Of a stretch of 64,000 nt of DNA, positions 1 to 7,969 are shown one piece after another. The position numbers and the translations under genes were made by a program. Source of the DNA: Rhodocyclales bacterium (GTDB lineage Bacteria > Pseudomonadota > Gammaproteobacteria > Burkholderiales > Rhodocyclaceae); contig JAQGMF010000038.1 of the NCBI GenBank assembly GCA_028292505.1, positions 53,854-117,853 on the forward strand, in the 5' to 3' direction. Each line of letters begins with the position of its first letter. The stretch's first letter is position 1. A model generated the notes under the pieces. It was not told the DNA's origin. It worked only from the letters and a program-made list of their open reading frames with translations, and did no database searches.

Positions 1-470
1 CGAATCAGCGCGAACACCACAGCCATCGCCGACACAGCCGAGAAGAAATTCTGCACCGCCAGTGCCGTCATCTGCGTCAGATAACTCATCGTCGATTCGC
101 CCGAATACCCCTGCCAGTTCGTATTCGTCACGAAGCTGACCGCCGTATTGAAAGACGAGTCCGGCGACACCGCACCGAAGGCCTGCGGGTTGAGCGGCAG
201 GAAGGCTTGCATGCGCTGCATGGCATACACCACCAGCGCGCCGATGGCACTGAAGACGATTAACGCAACGGCATATTTACGCCACGACATGTCCTCCTGC
301 GGATCGACACCCGCGACGCGATACAGCCACGCCTCGACGCGCCCGAGCAGACGCCCTGCCGGGTTGGCATCAGCGCTTGCGACACGCGAAATGAATAGGC
401 CCAGCGGATAGGCACAAACGAACAGCAGGACGAGAAAGACTGCGAGATTGATGAGAGCCAGGGAGTCCAT
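1..470 (-). CDS. kdpA: Potassium-transporting ATPase subunit A, N-terminal part (runs off window)
   Basis: KdpA is the K+-translocating inner-membrane subunit of the high-affinity KdpFABC pump. The visible N-terminal ~156 residues show a first membrane helix, the conserved stretch around GRLLGRVEAWLYR and the first selectivity-filter region NTNWQGYSGE, all typical of KdpA. The start is an ATG at 470 preceded by GGAGG about ten bases upstream, inside the end of kdpF. The gene reads leftwards and is cut by the window edge, so kdpB and kdpC presumably lie beyond. The family identification is secure. Confidence 0.95.
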   Translation of the reverse strand, partial: MDSLALINLAVFLVLLFVCAYPLGLFISRVASADANPAGRLLGRVEAWLYRVAGVDPQEDMSWRKYAVALIVFSAIGALVVYAMQRMQAFLPLNPQAFGAVSPDSSFNTAVSFVTNTNWQGYSGESTMSYLTQMTALAVQNFFSAVSAMAVVFALI

Positions 471-471
471 G

Positions 472-561
472 TCAAAAGTCCTCCGCTTTCACCAGGGCAT
501 ACACGAGATAGATCAGCAGAGCCACCGACGTGACCGCGCCAAGAATGTAGAGCCAGCTCAT
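472..561 (-). CDS. kdpF: KdpF, small stabilising subunit of the Kdp ATPase
   Basis: This 29-residue single-helix membrane peptide (MSWLYILGAV... ending KAEDF) has the usual length and position of KdpF, immediately before kdpA. KdpF stabilises the KdpFABC complex in the inner membrane. Its TGA lies one base before the kdpA ATG. Its own ATG overlaps the stop of an upstream 30-aa ORF in an ATGA arrangement, which suggests translational coupling along the operon. Confidence 0.85.
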   Translation of the reverse strand: MSWLYILGAVTSVALLIYLVYALVKAEDF

Positions 562-650
562 TTGCGGGCCCCCAGTCTGTCGCATGCCAGGATGAGGAGA
601 TAGAGCAACACCGCGAGACCCGCGATGCCAGCAAGGTAGAGCGCATCCAT
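558..650 (-). CDS. 30-aa single-helix membrane peptide ahead of kdpF
   Basis: The ORF encodes MDALYLAGIAGLAVLLYLLI followed by a short basic tail (ACDRLGARK). It is one hydrophobic helix with a C-terminal positive patch. It has a strong ribosome-binding site (GGAGGCAATCATG), and its TGA overlaps the kdpF ATG by ATGA. It is therefore very probably translated as the first gene of the kdp operon. Size and topology resemble KdpF, so it may be a second KdpF-like accessory peptide; that function is inference. I do not recognise a named family. Confidence 0.7.
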   Translation of the reverse strand: MDALYLAGIAGLAVLLYLLILACDRLGARK

Positions 651-720
651 GATTGCCTCCGACTGTTATGACAGTCCGAAGCTTAGGTATGGGCGTCTAA
701 TGATGTTGTTTAGGTGTGGG

Positions 721-744
721 GGCGGGGTGTAAAGAATGTGTAAA
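721..744 (-). promoter_or_regulatory. Probable KdpE operator upstream of the kdp operon
   Basis: Read leftwards, this site contains two TTTACA hexamers five bases apart, followed by CCCCGCC. From memory, the E. coli KdpE site ahead of kdpF has the same layout (TTTATA, five bases, TTTACA, CCCCGCC). It sits about 70 bases upstream of the first ORF of the operon, so activation by KdpDE at low K+ is likely. Confidence 0.6.
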
Positions 745-770
745 CACAGAGCAGAACAGCAGAGAAAGAG

Positions 771-3026
771 TTACTCAATACGGCCAACCTCACTCTTGAA
801 AACGGCGGAACCTTCTAACGCTCGAATATCATATTTTTGAGTGTGGTCCGCCACTCCTAAATCACGACAGTATGAGTCAAAAACATATGTCCATAGCGGC
901 CGAGATATTTTTTCGAATATGAATTGAGGTACGACCCAAAAGGCGGCTATTGCGACAACTAAGGTAGCCATCAATGTTGAAATCAAGTGCTGGCTTGGCG
1001 AATACCAATATACGGAGCCAGCGAGCAGAATGTAGCAAACAAGAAAACAAATCTTGAGTGCTTTAATGGCTTGATTTGCGCGTCTTACCGCTCGCTGTAT
1101 TCGTTGATCAACGTCATAATTTGCCTGCTCCTCCAGATCCGTCAGCCGACCAACCAGTGCATCGACTTTTTCGTCTCTCTGTTGCATCTGGTGGGCGCTA
1201 ACTTGTGTCTCACGCGCAAAATCTTCTTGCAGCTGCAAAATAGCTTGTTCGCTATTTTGCTTTTCCGATAATCGCTCTTTTTCTATAGCTGCGATCTTTG
1301 CCTCATGTATCACTAAGAGTTCGGCCTTTTCGGCGTCGGCTCTTGCCTGAACTTCAGAGCCGACACTGAGCCGAACTTCTTCAAGAAGCTGCTCCGCATT
1401 CTCCGCACGAATTGCGCTTGGAAAACCTAGCGTTGACCGCATCAAACTTCGCTGAGCCCTCTGATCACTCATGAGAGACACAAATATCTCGGCTTTTTTT
1501 GGATCGAGTTCGCATAGATATTGTCGAGCCTTGCTAACTACATCAGTGCGGGGTGTCATTACGTAGGTGCAGTTCGCAATCAGTTTCTTCCTTGACAAAG
1601 CGCCAATGGAACCTCCCACAGCAAACCAAAGATATCCCGCAAAACGTCTATCGGTTATAACTGGGGGAACTTCATCTCGCTTGATCATCTTCCGGAATTC
1701 AAGAAACGCCTGAGACCCGCTCGCGACGGCGTCATTTCGAGTCACCATAATCGACCCAGTATCAGCAATTGCCCCAGCGCTTTGCGCCTTGCCTCGCAAA
1801 CGCAGGATAGTGGCTATTGATCGGGCATCTCGAATACGACGCTCTAAGTTCAGCATTACCGGTCCTATGTTGTTTCTCAGGCTCTCTTCAGTCGGCGCAT
1901 CACAGAATTGCACTCGCTCATCGGCAGCCATCACATCAGCATCAACAATTTCAAAATTCAATTCGGTAAGTTTTTGTTCCAATCCGTCGAGAATTGCACG
2001 CGCGTACGCCGCGTGCTGTGAATCCACTCTAATCCGATTTCCTAGCGGGCCAAATGGTTCGTCACCTCGCTGTAAAGCTTTTAGCGGCCCCTGCAAGGTG
2101 CCCCTCATTTCCTCCAAGGTGTGCTTGAAGACGACGCAGTGAACTTCTGCCTTTCTGATCAATTCAAATAGGTTGTCTGCGTACTCCTTTAGTTCCGGTG
2201 TGCTCAAGTCCAGCAAATCCAATACAAGAGGGCCATCAAGCACCGCTGTCAAACTTCTAAGCACATCCGCCGAACTAGGCGTTTGCAGCGTTAAAACAAC
2301 TTCAGCAATGAGTGCCCCCGAAACCAAACGCACAAGAAGTTCAGCTTCGGCGCCACCGTCGTCGATTTTCTGAAGGGCAAATTCGGCACAAAGTACGTCT
2401 AGCGCTTGCTCCAGTTGAATAGCATCTTGATCGTCGTCTTCCACCTTCCTAAGCGAGAGCGTCGAGCCCTTGAAATAATTCTTTTCGCGACGATCAACGA
2501 AAGTGAGAAAGTGCGCAGTGGTAAGCCTTCTAAGGAAACTGGCTTGCAACATCTCATGATTTGCGGTGAGTTCAACACGGCCCAGAGCTATCTCTGCGTA
2601 TGCACAGAAATCTGTGAGCAGAGTATCGACACCACCTTCATCCAGTACATTCGCATCAGGTGGATTGGCAACGACTCTATAGGTGTGCGGCTCACTTGCC
2701 TCCATCTTCAGAAGGCCCGCCTCAGCCAACCTTTCAACCAAGCCTTCGGCCACAAGCGGACTCATTGGAATGTCATACGCAGACTGCACGTCTCTCGCAA
2801 ACTCTTCCGCATTGAACCTTCTATTTGCCTTGTTTGCCAGCAATGGTGCAAACAGCGGTATCAACCCTCCAACAATATCTCCAGTCTTTGAATACGACTC
2901 TTCAACAAACGCAAAGGCGATGAGCTCGCGCCGAGTATTGTTTCGTACAACTCTTGCCGTAGCGTTGTCCACTTTTTTCTCCCTCGCATGCACCCTGTTA
3001 TTTTGCATCGCCCGGCTGTCACTCAT
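771..3026 (-). CDS. PIN-like domain protein with coiled coil and two C-terminal membrane helices
   Basis: About 751 residues from the ATG at 3026; an open frame continues upstream without a convincing start. Residues ~265-435 look like a PIN-type nuclease fold with acidic candidates D270/D273, E305/E306, D400 and the VTRND strand end at N431/D432. An N-terminal helical region precedes it. Residues ~560-640 are charged and heptad-like (coiled coil), and two hydrophobic helices follow at ~656-676 and ~682-700. It would thus be a membrane-anchored cytoplasmic protein, perhaps an RNase-type effector. Base composition is visibly AT-richer than the neighbours and the gene stands alone between kdp and a repeat cluster, which suggests horizontal acquisition. 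The PIN assignment is from pattern only. Confidence 0.6.
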   Translation of the reverse strand: MSDSRAMQNNRVHAREKKVDNATARVVRNNTRRELIAFAFVEESYSKTGDIVGGLIPLFAPLLANKANRRFNAEEFARDVQSAYDIPMSPLVAEGLVERLAEAGLLKMEASEPHTYRVVANPPDANVLDEGGVDTLLTDFCAYAEIALGRVELTANHEMLQASFLRRLTTAHFLTFVDRREKNYFKGSTLSLRKVEDDDQDAIQLEQALDVLCAEFALQKIDDGGAEAELLVRLVSGALIAEVVLTLQTPSSADVLRSLTAVLDGPLVLDLLDLSTPELKEYADNLFELIRKAEVHCVVFKHTLEEMRGTLQGPLKALQRGDEPFGPLGNRIRVDSQHAAYARAILDGLEQKLTELNFEIVDADVMAADERVQFCDAPTEESLRNNIGPVMLNLERRIRDARSIATILRLRGKAQSAGAIADTGSIMVTRNDAVASGSQAFLEFRKMIKRDEVPPVITDRRFAGYLWFAVGGSIGALSRKKLIANCTYVMTPRTDVVSKARQYLCELDPKKAEIFVSLMSDQRAQRSLMRSTLGFPSAIRAENAEQLLEEVRLSVGSEVQARADAEKAELLVIHEAKIAAIEKERLSEKQNSEQAILQLQEDFARETQVSAHQMQQRDEKVDALVGRLTDLEEQANYDVDQRIQRAVRRANQAIKALKICFLVCYILLAGSVYWYSPSQHLISTLMATLVVAIAAFWVVPQFIFEKISRPLWTYVFDSYCRDLGVADHTQKYDIRALEGSAVFKSEVGRIE

Positions 3027-3211
3027 ATTTTCGTTGTAACAAATCTGAATATCTGGACGGATCCATCTCACCCTACAAGCGCCGCATGCAATTGGCAACT
3101 TATTTTGGTACCACGCAGGCGGATTCTTGAGGCAAGTAGATAGGTTCGCCAAACATCCGGCGCAATGCGCTTCGCTTATTGACGCCCAACTCTCTGCACG
3201 TGCAACGGTGC

Positions 3212-3291
3212 GTAGGGTGGGTTCGCGAAGCAACCCACCGCTCTTTCGCCAGCACACGGTCGGTTGTCGCTGCGCTCCGAACCCACCCTAC
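3212..3291. repeat. GTAGGGTGGGTTCG inverted-repeat element
   Basis: Perfect 14-bp arms GTAGGGTGGGTTCG (3212-3225) and its complement (3278-3291) enclose a second, inner AACCCACCG/CGGTTG pairing. This is a short palindromic intergenic element of the type dispersed in betaproteobacterial genomes. A related half-element (GTAGGTCGGAAAAGC) follows at about 3316, matching the long inverted repeat at 7884-7969. Confidence 0.7.
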
Positions 3292-3511
3292 CTACCGCAT
3301 GCAATTGGTATTTTTGTAGGTCGGAAAAGCACGGCGTCTTCCGACGTTTGTTCTCGCGAGAAATTGCAGACGTCCGATGATGCTCCGCTTTGGCCGATCA
3401 GCGTGGCCCAACTGCGCGTTATCATTGTCATGGCGGTGCTCGCGCTGTCTTCGGCGTGGCAAGTCATTAGCCATGCGCGAGGCGAGCTGAAAACGACATA
3501 AGGACATTTGC

Positions 3512-4561
3512 ATGAAGTGGTCATCAGGTTTGCAGCAGGCTGGAGTGCCCGCGGCACTCGGTGCAGCCTTGCTCTTTGGCGCAGGCACTCCGTTGGCGAA
3601 ACTCCTGCTGGGCCAAGTCAACCCGTGGTTGTTGGCGGGCTTGCTCTACCTCGGCTCGGGTCTGGGGCTCGCGCTCTATCGGCGTGTGCGTCGTGCGCAA
3701 TCGGTCAAGCTGCCGCGCTGTGAGGCGTGGTGGTTTGCAGGCGCCGTGATGGCGGGCGGCGTGGTCGCGCCGGTATTGCTGATGCTCGGTCTCACCGGCA
3801 TGCCTGCATCGGGCGCCTCGCTGTTGCTCAATGCGGAGGGCGTATTCACCGCGCTGCTGGCGTGGTTCGCTTTCCGGGAAAATTTCGATCGGCGCATCGC
3901 ACTCGGTATGGCTGCCATCGTGTGTGGCGCACTCGTGCTGAGCTGGCCGACGGATGCGCGCTTCGCGAGTCTGTGGCCCGCGCTGGCCGTACTGGGGGCC
4001 TGTTTTGCGTGGGGCATCGACAACAACCTGACGCGCAAAGTGTCGCTGTCGGACGCGACCTGGATTGCTTCGGTGAAAGGTCTGGTGGCGGGGTCGATCA
4101 ACCTGGCGCTGGCTTTCGCCCTGGGCGCGCGTTTGCCCGCCGTGCCAAACATCGCGGGTGCGATGCTGGTCGGCTTTCTTGCTTATGGTGTGAGTCTCGC
4201 GCTGTTCGTTGTTGGCTTGCGCCATCTCGGCACGGCGCGCACGGGCGCTTACTTTTCCGTCGCGCCCTTCTTCGGCGCAGTGCTTGCCATCGCGCTGGGT
4301 GAGCCCATGACAAATCAATTATTGCTGGCAGGGTCGTTGATGGCATGCGGCATCTGGCTGCATCTCACGGAACGTCACGAGCACGCGCATACGCACACGC
4401 CGCTCGACCATACGCACGAGCACACTCATGATGAACACCACCAACATGCGCATGACGATGTAGTGCCGCCGGACGTGAAGCATAGCCACCCGCATCGGCA
4501 CGATTCCCTGCGGCACACACACGCGCACTTTCCGGATTCGCACCATCGGCACGAGCATTGA
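3512..4561 (+). CDS. DMT/EamA-family transporter with histidine-rich C-terminal tail
   Basis: This 349-residue inner-membrane protein has about ten hydrophobic helices in two EamA repeats, as expected for drug/metabolite transporters. The last ~65 residues form a cytosolic tail dominated by His with Asp/Glu (HEHAHTHTPLDHTHEHTH and similar), a likely metal-binding segment. The substrate is unknown; the tail suggests a transition metal such as Ni, Co or Zn is bound, sensed or exported, which is inference. The start ATG at 3512 has AAGGA upstream. Transcription appears monocistronic, with repeat-rich spacers on both sides. Confidence 0.85.
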   Translation: MKWSSGLQQAGVPAALGAALLFGAGTPLAKLLLGQVNPWLLAGLLYLGSGLGLALYRRVRRAQSVKLPRCEAWWFAGAVMAGGVVAPVLLMLGLTGMPASGASLLLNAEGVFTALLAWFAFRENFDRRIALGMAAIVCGALVLSWPTDARFASLWPALAVLGACFAWGIDNNLTRKVSLSDATWIASVKGLVAGSINLALAFALGARLPAVPNIAGAMLVGFLAYGVSLALFVVGLRHLGTARTGAYFSVAPFFGAVLAIALGEPMTNQLLLAGSLMACGIWLHLTERHEHAHTHTPLDHTHEHTHDEHHQHAHDDVVPPDVKHSHPHRHDSLRHTHAHFPDSHHRHEH

Positions 4562-4582
4562 TTTGCCGCGTGCAGTGGGCTC

Positions 4583-4728
4583 GTAGGGTGGAACTCCGCA
4601 GGAGGTTCCGCAGGACGGTTACGCCGGATGTGCCCGCAATTCTCCGCCGACGTTATATGCCATATGTATTACCGGAACTTCATGCCGCCTCTCGGCGGCT
4701 GGCGGAACCGCTTTGCGTTCCGCCCTAC
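4583..4728. repeat. GTAGGGTGGAAC...GTTCCGCCCTAC inverted element
   Basis: The outer arms GTAGGGTGGAAC (from 4583) and GTTCCGCCCTAC (to 4728) pair imperfectly, and inner GCCGCC/GGCGGC pairing lies at about 4683-4700. It belongs to the same dispersed repeat class as the elements at 3212 and 4765. The whole 4562-5076 spacer contains only such repeats, including a small GTTGGG...CCCAAC palindrome at 4923-4949, and no gene that I can support. Confidence 0.6.
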
Positions 4729-4764
4729 CCTGTGCATGTTCCGTATCAACGTCGATTGAAGCGC

Positions 4765-4843
4765 GTAGGGTGTCAGTGAGCAACGCGAACTGCACCATTC
4801 ACGCTCGACATGGTGCAGTTCGCGTTGCTCACTGACACCCTAC
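4765..4843. repeat. Perfect 33-bp inverted repeat with 13-nt loop
   Basis: The arms 4765-4797 and 4811-4843 are exact reverse complements over 33 bp and begin GTAGGGTGTCAGTGAGC. The loop is TTCACGCTCGACA. The perfection of the arms implies recent formation or active maintenance. It is likely a mobile palindromic repeat, possibly mobilised by a RAYT-type transposase elsewhere. It could also act as a strong RNA hairpin between the transporter and methyltransferase genes. Confidence 0.85.
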
Positions 4844-5076
4844 CCAATACGAACAACGTCTGTGCCTGATGCGTCGACTTCGGTCGCGTTGCTTATTACG
4901 CTCAAGTGTTGCACGCACCGACGTTGGGCTTCGCTATGCTCAACCCAACCTACTCATGAGGTACCGTCGAGCGCAATAACCGACGGGCATTGCGCCACAA
5001 CGTCGCAAGGGTCTACAGTTCGTGCTCCCGATAGTCTGGTCCGCTGACCGGTCGTTGTAAGCAATGGAGCAATTCC

Positions 5077-5964
5077 ATGGTCGAAAATCGAGTCGAAGCA
5101 AGCGAGCTTGGTCAGTTCATTCCGCTGCACTATCACCACATCATGCTGATGGACCAGAGTCGTGTACTCGGCTTCAAGGCAGCAATCGATAGCGTCGTCT
5201 TCGAGGGTGCCAAGGTTCTCGATCTGGGCGGCGGCACAGGGGTCTTGTCTTTTTTTGCGGCGGCGCGTGCCAGCAAAGTCTGGTGCGTCGAATTCAACCC
5301 GGACATGGTGGCAGAGTCGCGCCGCTTGCTGGCATTGAATGGCGTTACGCATAAAGTGGAAGTGGTTCATGCGGACGCTTTCCAATATCTTCCGCCCGAA
5401 CCTGTGGATGTGGTGATTTGCGAAATGATCCACGCTGCCATGCTTCGGGAGAAGCAGGTCGAAGTGATCGAAGCATTCAAGCAACGTTACCGCAGTCGCT
5501 TCGGCGATCGACTACCGGTGTTCATGCCCGAGGCCGTCCTGATGGCTGTGCAACCTGTGCAGCAATCGTTCGACTGTTTCGGTTTTTATGCTCCTATCAT
5601 TCAGTTTCAGCACCCCGAGGTACTTCACCCTGATACCCTCGAACTGGCGGAGCCGGCTATCTATAGTCTCCTGGATTTTTCTCAGCAGACTTCACGGGAA
5701 ATCCAATGGCGAGGCGCGTTTGCCATGGCGCATGCGGGCTCGGTCAATGCCCTGCGCTTCGTGACCAAGAACGTCCTGTCGATCATCGCCGATAAGGGTA
5801 CGACCATCGACTGGATCAACCACTACCTGGTCATGCCTTTGAGCGAGCCGGTGGAAGTGGGCGGCGGTGACCGGCTGCTGGTGGAATTCAGCTACCTGGC
5901 CGGGGGTTCGTTGCAGTCTCTGGCAGCAAACATGCGGGTTGCCGTTGAGAAGGCGACGGGCTGA
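5077..5964 (+). CDS. SAM-dependent methyltransferase resembling protein arginine methyltransferases
   Basis: The protein has 295 residues. Motif I VLDLGGGTGVLSFFAA is at ~47-62 and an acidic post-I residue is at E72. The segment E116-MIHAAMLR-E125 keeps the nine-residue spacing of the double-E loop that holds the substrate arginine in PRMTs. The N-terminal HYHHIMLMDQSR resembles the PRMT HxxML.D..R helix, and an INH in the C-terminal beta-barrel-like half sits where PRMTs have THW. The start ATG at 5077 has GGAG upstream. Substrate is unknown; it may methylate a protein, peptide or small molecule. Class I methyltransferase is certain and the PRMT-like affiliation is probable. Confidence 0.75.
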   Translation: MVENRVEASELGQFIPLHYHHIMLMDQSRVLGFKAAIDSVVFEGAKVLDLGGGTGVLSFFAAARASKVWCVEFNPDMVAESRRLLALNGVTHKVEVVHADAFQYLPPEPVDVVICEMIHAAMLREKQVEVIEAFKQRYRSRFGDRLPVFMPEAVLMAVQPVQQSFDCFGFYAPIIQFQHPEVLHPDTLELAEPAIYSLLDFSQQTSREIQWRGAFAMAHAGSVNALRFVTKNVLSIIADKGTTIDWINHYLVMPLSEPVEVGGGDRLLVEFSYLAGGSLQSLAANMRVAVEKATG

Positions 5965-6148
5965 CATAGCCGTTTCCTGAGCGCACGGCGAAGTCGTTTT
6001 CCATTCAACGCGCGGTGCGCAGCTTGAACCAACGGATCGGTCTCATCGCAATATCCCGCGAACCAAATCCCCGCCACAGCAACAAAGCCATGGGCGTTCA
6101 GTTGCTCGACTCAACCCGACTCACTCCAACAAAAGAAAGGTATAAGCA

Positions 6149-6550
6149 ATGAACAATCTCTCCGATCTTGGCAAACTGGTTTTGCGTCTGACACTAGGCA
6201 TACTGCTGCTCTTTCACGGCGTCAGTAAACTGATGCATGGCGTGGACTTCATCTTTCCCGTGCTGGCGGAGCATGGCTTGCCGACCTTCCTCGCCTATCT
6301 GTCCTATATCGGCGAGGTGCTGGCGCCGATTCTGCTGATCGTGGGCCTCTTCTCGCGCCCCGCAGCGTTGGCAGTGGTCGTCAATATGCTTTTCGCATTG
6401 GGCCTGATGCATACCTCGCAGTTCGGCGATCTGGCGAAATCGGGCGGTTGGGCGCTGGAGCTGCAGGCTTTCTATCTGTTCACCGCCGTCAGCATCGCCT
6501 GTCTTGGCGCGGGACGCCTGAGCGTCGGTGGCAACAGCCGCTTCAATTGA
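6149..6550 (+). CDS. DoxX family membrane protein
   Basis: The 133-residue protein has four hydrophobic helices and the DoxX pattern: LRLTLGILLLFHGVSKLMHG near the N-terminus, the IGEVLAPILLIVGLFSRPAA segment, and a C-terminal FLFTAV-like helix. The start ATG at 6149 follows AAAGAAAGG. DoxX proteins are inner-membrane proteins linked in various bacteria to quinone, thiol or redox functions; a specific role cannot be read here. It appears monocistronic. Confidence 0.9.
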   Translation: MNNLSDLGKLVLRLTLGILLLFHGVSKLMHGVDFIFPVLAEHGLPTFLAYLSYIGEVLAPILLIVGLFSRPAALAVVVNMLFALGLMHTSQFGDLAKSGGWALELQAFYLFTAVSIACLGAGRLSVGGNSRFN

Positions 6551-6707
6551 GCTGATGCTTGTGTGGGGTGGCTGCGCGAGCAAGCCACCTTGCATCACGC
6601 ACGACAACGTCACCCAGTGCATTTGTACCGACCTGCACAAAATTTTTCTCTTTGCGCTTGGCCTCGCACCGATATTCGCGTATAGCTGCTTTCTTTTGGA
6701 GGCGGGC

Positions 6708-6773
6708 ATGGCGAAGTCGACCTTGCATGCGCCGTTTCAGAGCCCAACACCAGCCGTCGAGGCCATTCGATAA
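6708..6773 (+). CDS. 21-aa leader ORF coupled to the desaturase gene
   Basis: A strong Shine-Dalgarno (GGAGGCGGGCATG) precedes a 21-codon ORF (MAKSTLHAPF...VEAIR). Its TAA shares a base with the desaturase ATG in a TAATG arrangement. The desaturase itself has no separate good ribosome-binding site outside this ORF, so translation of the desaturase probably depends on termination of the leader. The peptide shows no domain. Confidence 0.5.
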   Translation: MAKSTLHAPFQSPTPAVEAIR

Positions 6774-7879
6774 TGCCAACAGTAGCCAGTCTGAAGGGAC
6801 TCCAGCGCGAGATCATTGATAGCCATGTCAAGCCGGACACGTTCACCGGCTTTGTACAGGTCATGACAACGCTGCTACCACTGGCGGCCCTTTGGGCATT
6901 CACTGCGCTCTACACCGATAGGTCGTACTGGCTGACCATTGCAGCCACGGCGCTGATGAGCCTGTTCTTGATGCGCGTATTCGTGCTGATGCACGAGTGC
7001 GGCCATGGCAGCTTGTTTGGCGATGCACGCCTCAATAAGGCGTTCGGCTTTCTCTTCGGTGTTATATCGGGCATGCCACAGCACGTCTGGTCGCAACACC
7101 ATCAGCAGCATCATTCGACTAATGGCAATTGGACGAGTTATCGTGGGCCATTGAACATCGTCACGGTCGATGACTACGCCGCCATGAACGCGCAGCAGCA
7201 ACGCCAGTACCGAAACGCGCGCAGCATCTGGTTGGCGCCGGTGGCGGGATTTCTCTATGTGTTGTTCAATCCGCGTGTGACCTGGCTGCGCGGCAGCTTC
7301 GGTCTGATCAGTCATGTCGTCAAAGGGAAAATCGCGCGGCCTGAGGTCTCGATCAAGGCGCATGCGGCGACCTTCAAAACCCGCTATTGGTCTTCGCAAC
7401 AGGAATTTCGCCACATGCTGTGGAACAACCTGGTGCTGATCAGTTTGTGGGTCTTGATGGCCTGGCTCGTCGGGCCACTGCTGTTCTTCATCTGTTATAC
7501 CATTAGCATATCGTTGGCCGGCGCGGCGGGGATTCTGCTATTTTCGGTACAGCACAATTTCGAGCACTCGTATGCAGGTCATAACGAGGACTGGGATCAC
7601 ACCCGAGCGGCAATCGAGGGCACGAGCTTCCTGGTCTTGCCGCGCTGGCTGAACTGGTTCACCGCCAATATCGCGTATCACCATATCCATCACCTCTCCG
7701 CCAGGATTCCGAACTACTGCCTGGTCGCGTGCCATGACGAGTACCAACATCTATTCGTCGGCGTCACGCGCATCAAACTATCCGAAGTGCCAGGCGCGCT
7801 AAAGCACATCCTGTGGGATCAGCATGCGCGGCGAATCATTTCGGTTGCCGAGCACCAGGCAACGCTGCGCGCTGCGTAG
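6773..7879 (+). CDS. Membrane fatty acid desaturase
   Basis: The 368-residue integral membrane di-iron desaturase carries the three histidine boxes: H74ECGH78, H109HQQHH114 and H303HIHH307, plus HNFEH at 261-265. Hydrophobic helices sit between boxes one and two and before box three. It would introduce double bonds into acyl chains at the cytoplasmic face of the inner membrane, though positional specificity is unknown. The start is fixed by the TAATG overlap with the upstream leader. A long inverted repeat follows directly downstream and could terminate transcription from both sides. Confidence 0.9.
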   Translation: MPTVASLKGLQREIIDSHVKPDTFTGFVQVMTTLLPLAALWAFTALYTDRSYWLTIAATALMSLFLMRVFVLMHECGHGSLFGDARLNKAFGFLFGVISGMPQHVWSQHHQQHHSTNGNWTSYRGPLNIVTVDDYAAMNAQQQRQYRNARSIWLAPVAGFLYVLFNPRVTWLRGSFGLISHVVKGKIARPEVSIKAHAATFKTRYWSSQQEFRHMLWNNLVLISLWVLMAWLVGPLLFFICYTISISLAGAAGILLFSVQHNFEHSYAGHNEDWDHTRAAIEGTSFLVLPRWLNWFTANIAYHHIHHLSARIPNYCLVACHDEYQHLFVGVTRIKLSEVPGALKHILWDQHARRIISVAEHQATLRAA

Positions 7880-7883
7880 CGTC

Positions 7884-7969
7884 GTAGGTCGGAAAAGCGC
7901 AGCGCCTTCCGACATCTGCTCGTTGCAAGACCGACAAACGTCGGAAGGCGCTTCGCTTTTCCGACCTAC
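7884..7969. repeat. Long inverted repeat GTAGGTCGGAAAAGCG between convergent genes
   Basis: Arms 7884-7913 and 7940-7969 match in 29 of 30 positions as reverse complements, with a 26-nt loop. The right arm overlaps the stop of the convergent hydrolase gene. A diverged left-half copy lies at about 3314-3350. It is a dispersed palindromic repeat and may act as a bidirectional terminator between the convergent desaturase and hydrolase genes. Confidence 0.8.

Noticed and set aside
2406..3039. Two + strand frames opposite the PIN-like gene
   Set aside because: No ribosome-binding sites, no recognisable motif, and fully antisense to a better-supported gene.
3524..4318. Minus-strand frame of 264 codons opposite the DMT transporter
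   Set aside because: Arg/Gln/His-rich shadow; the + strand reading has clear membrane helices.
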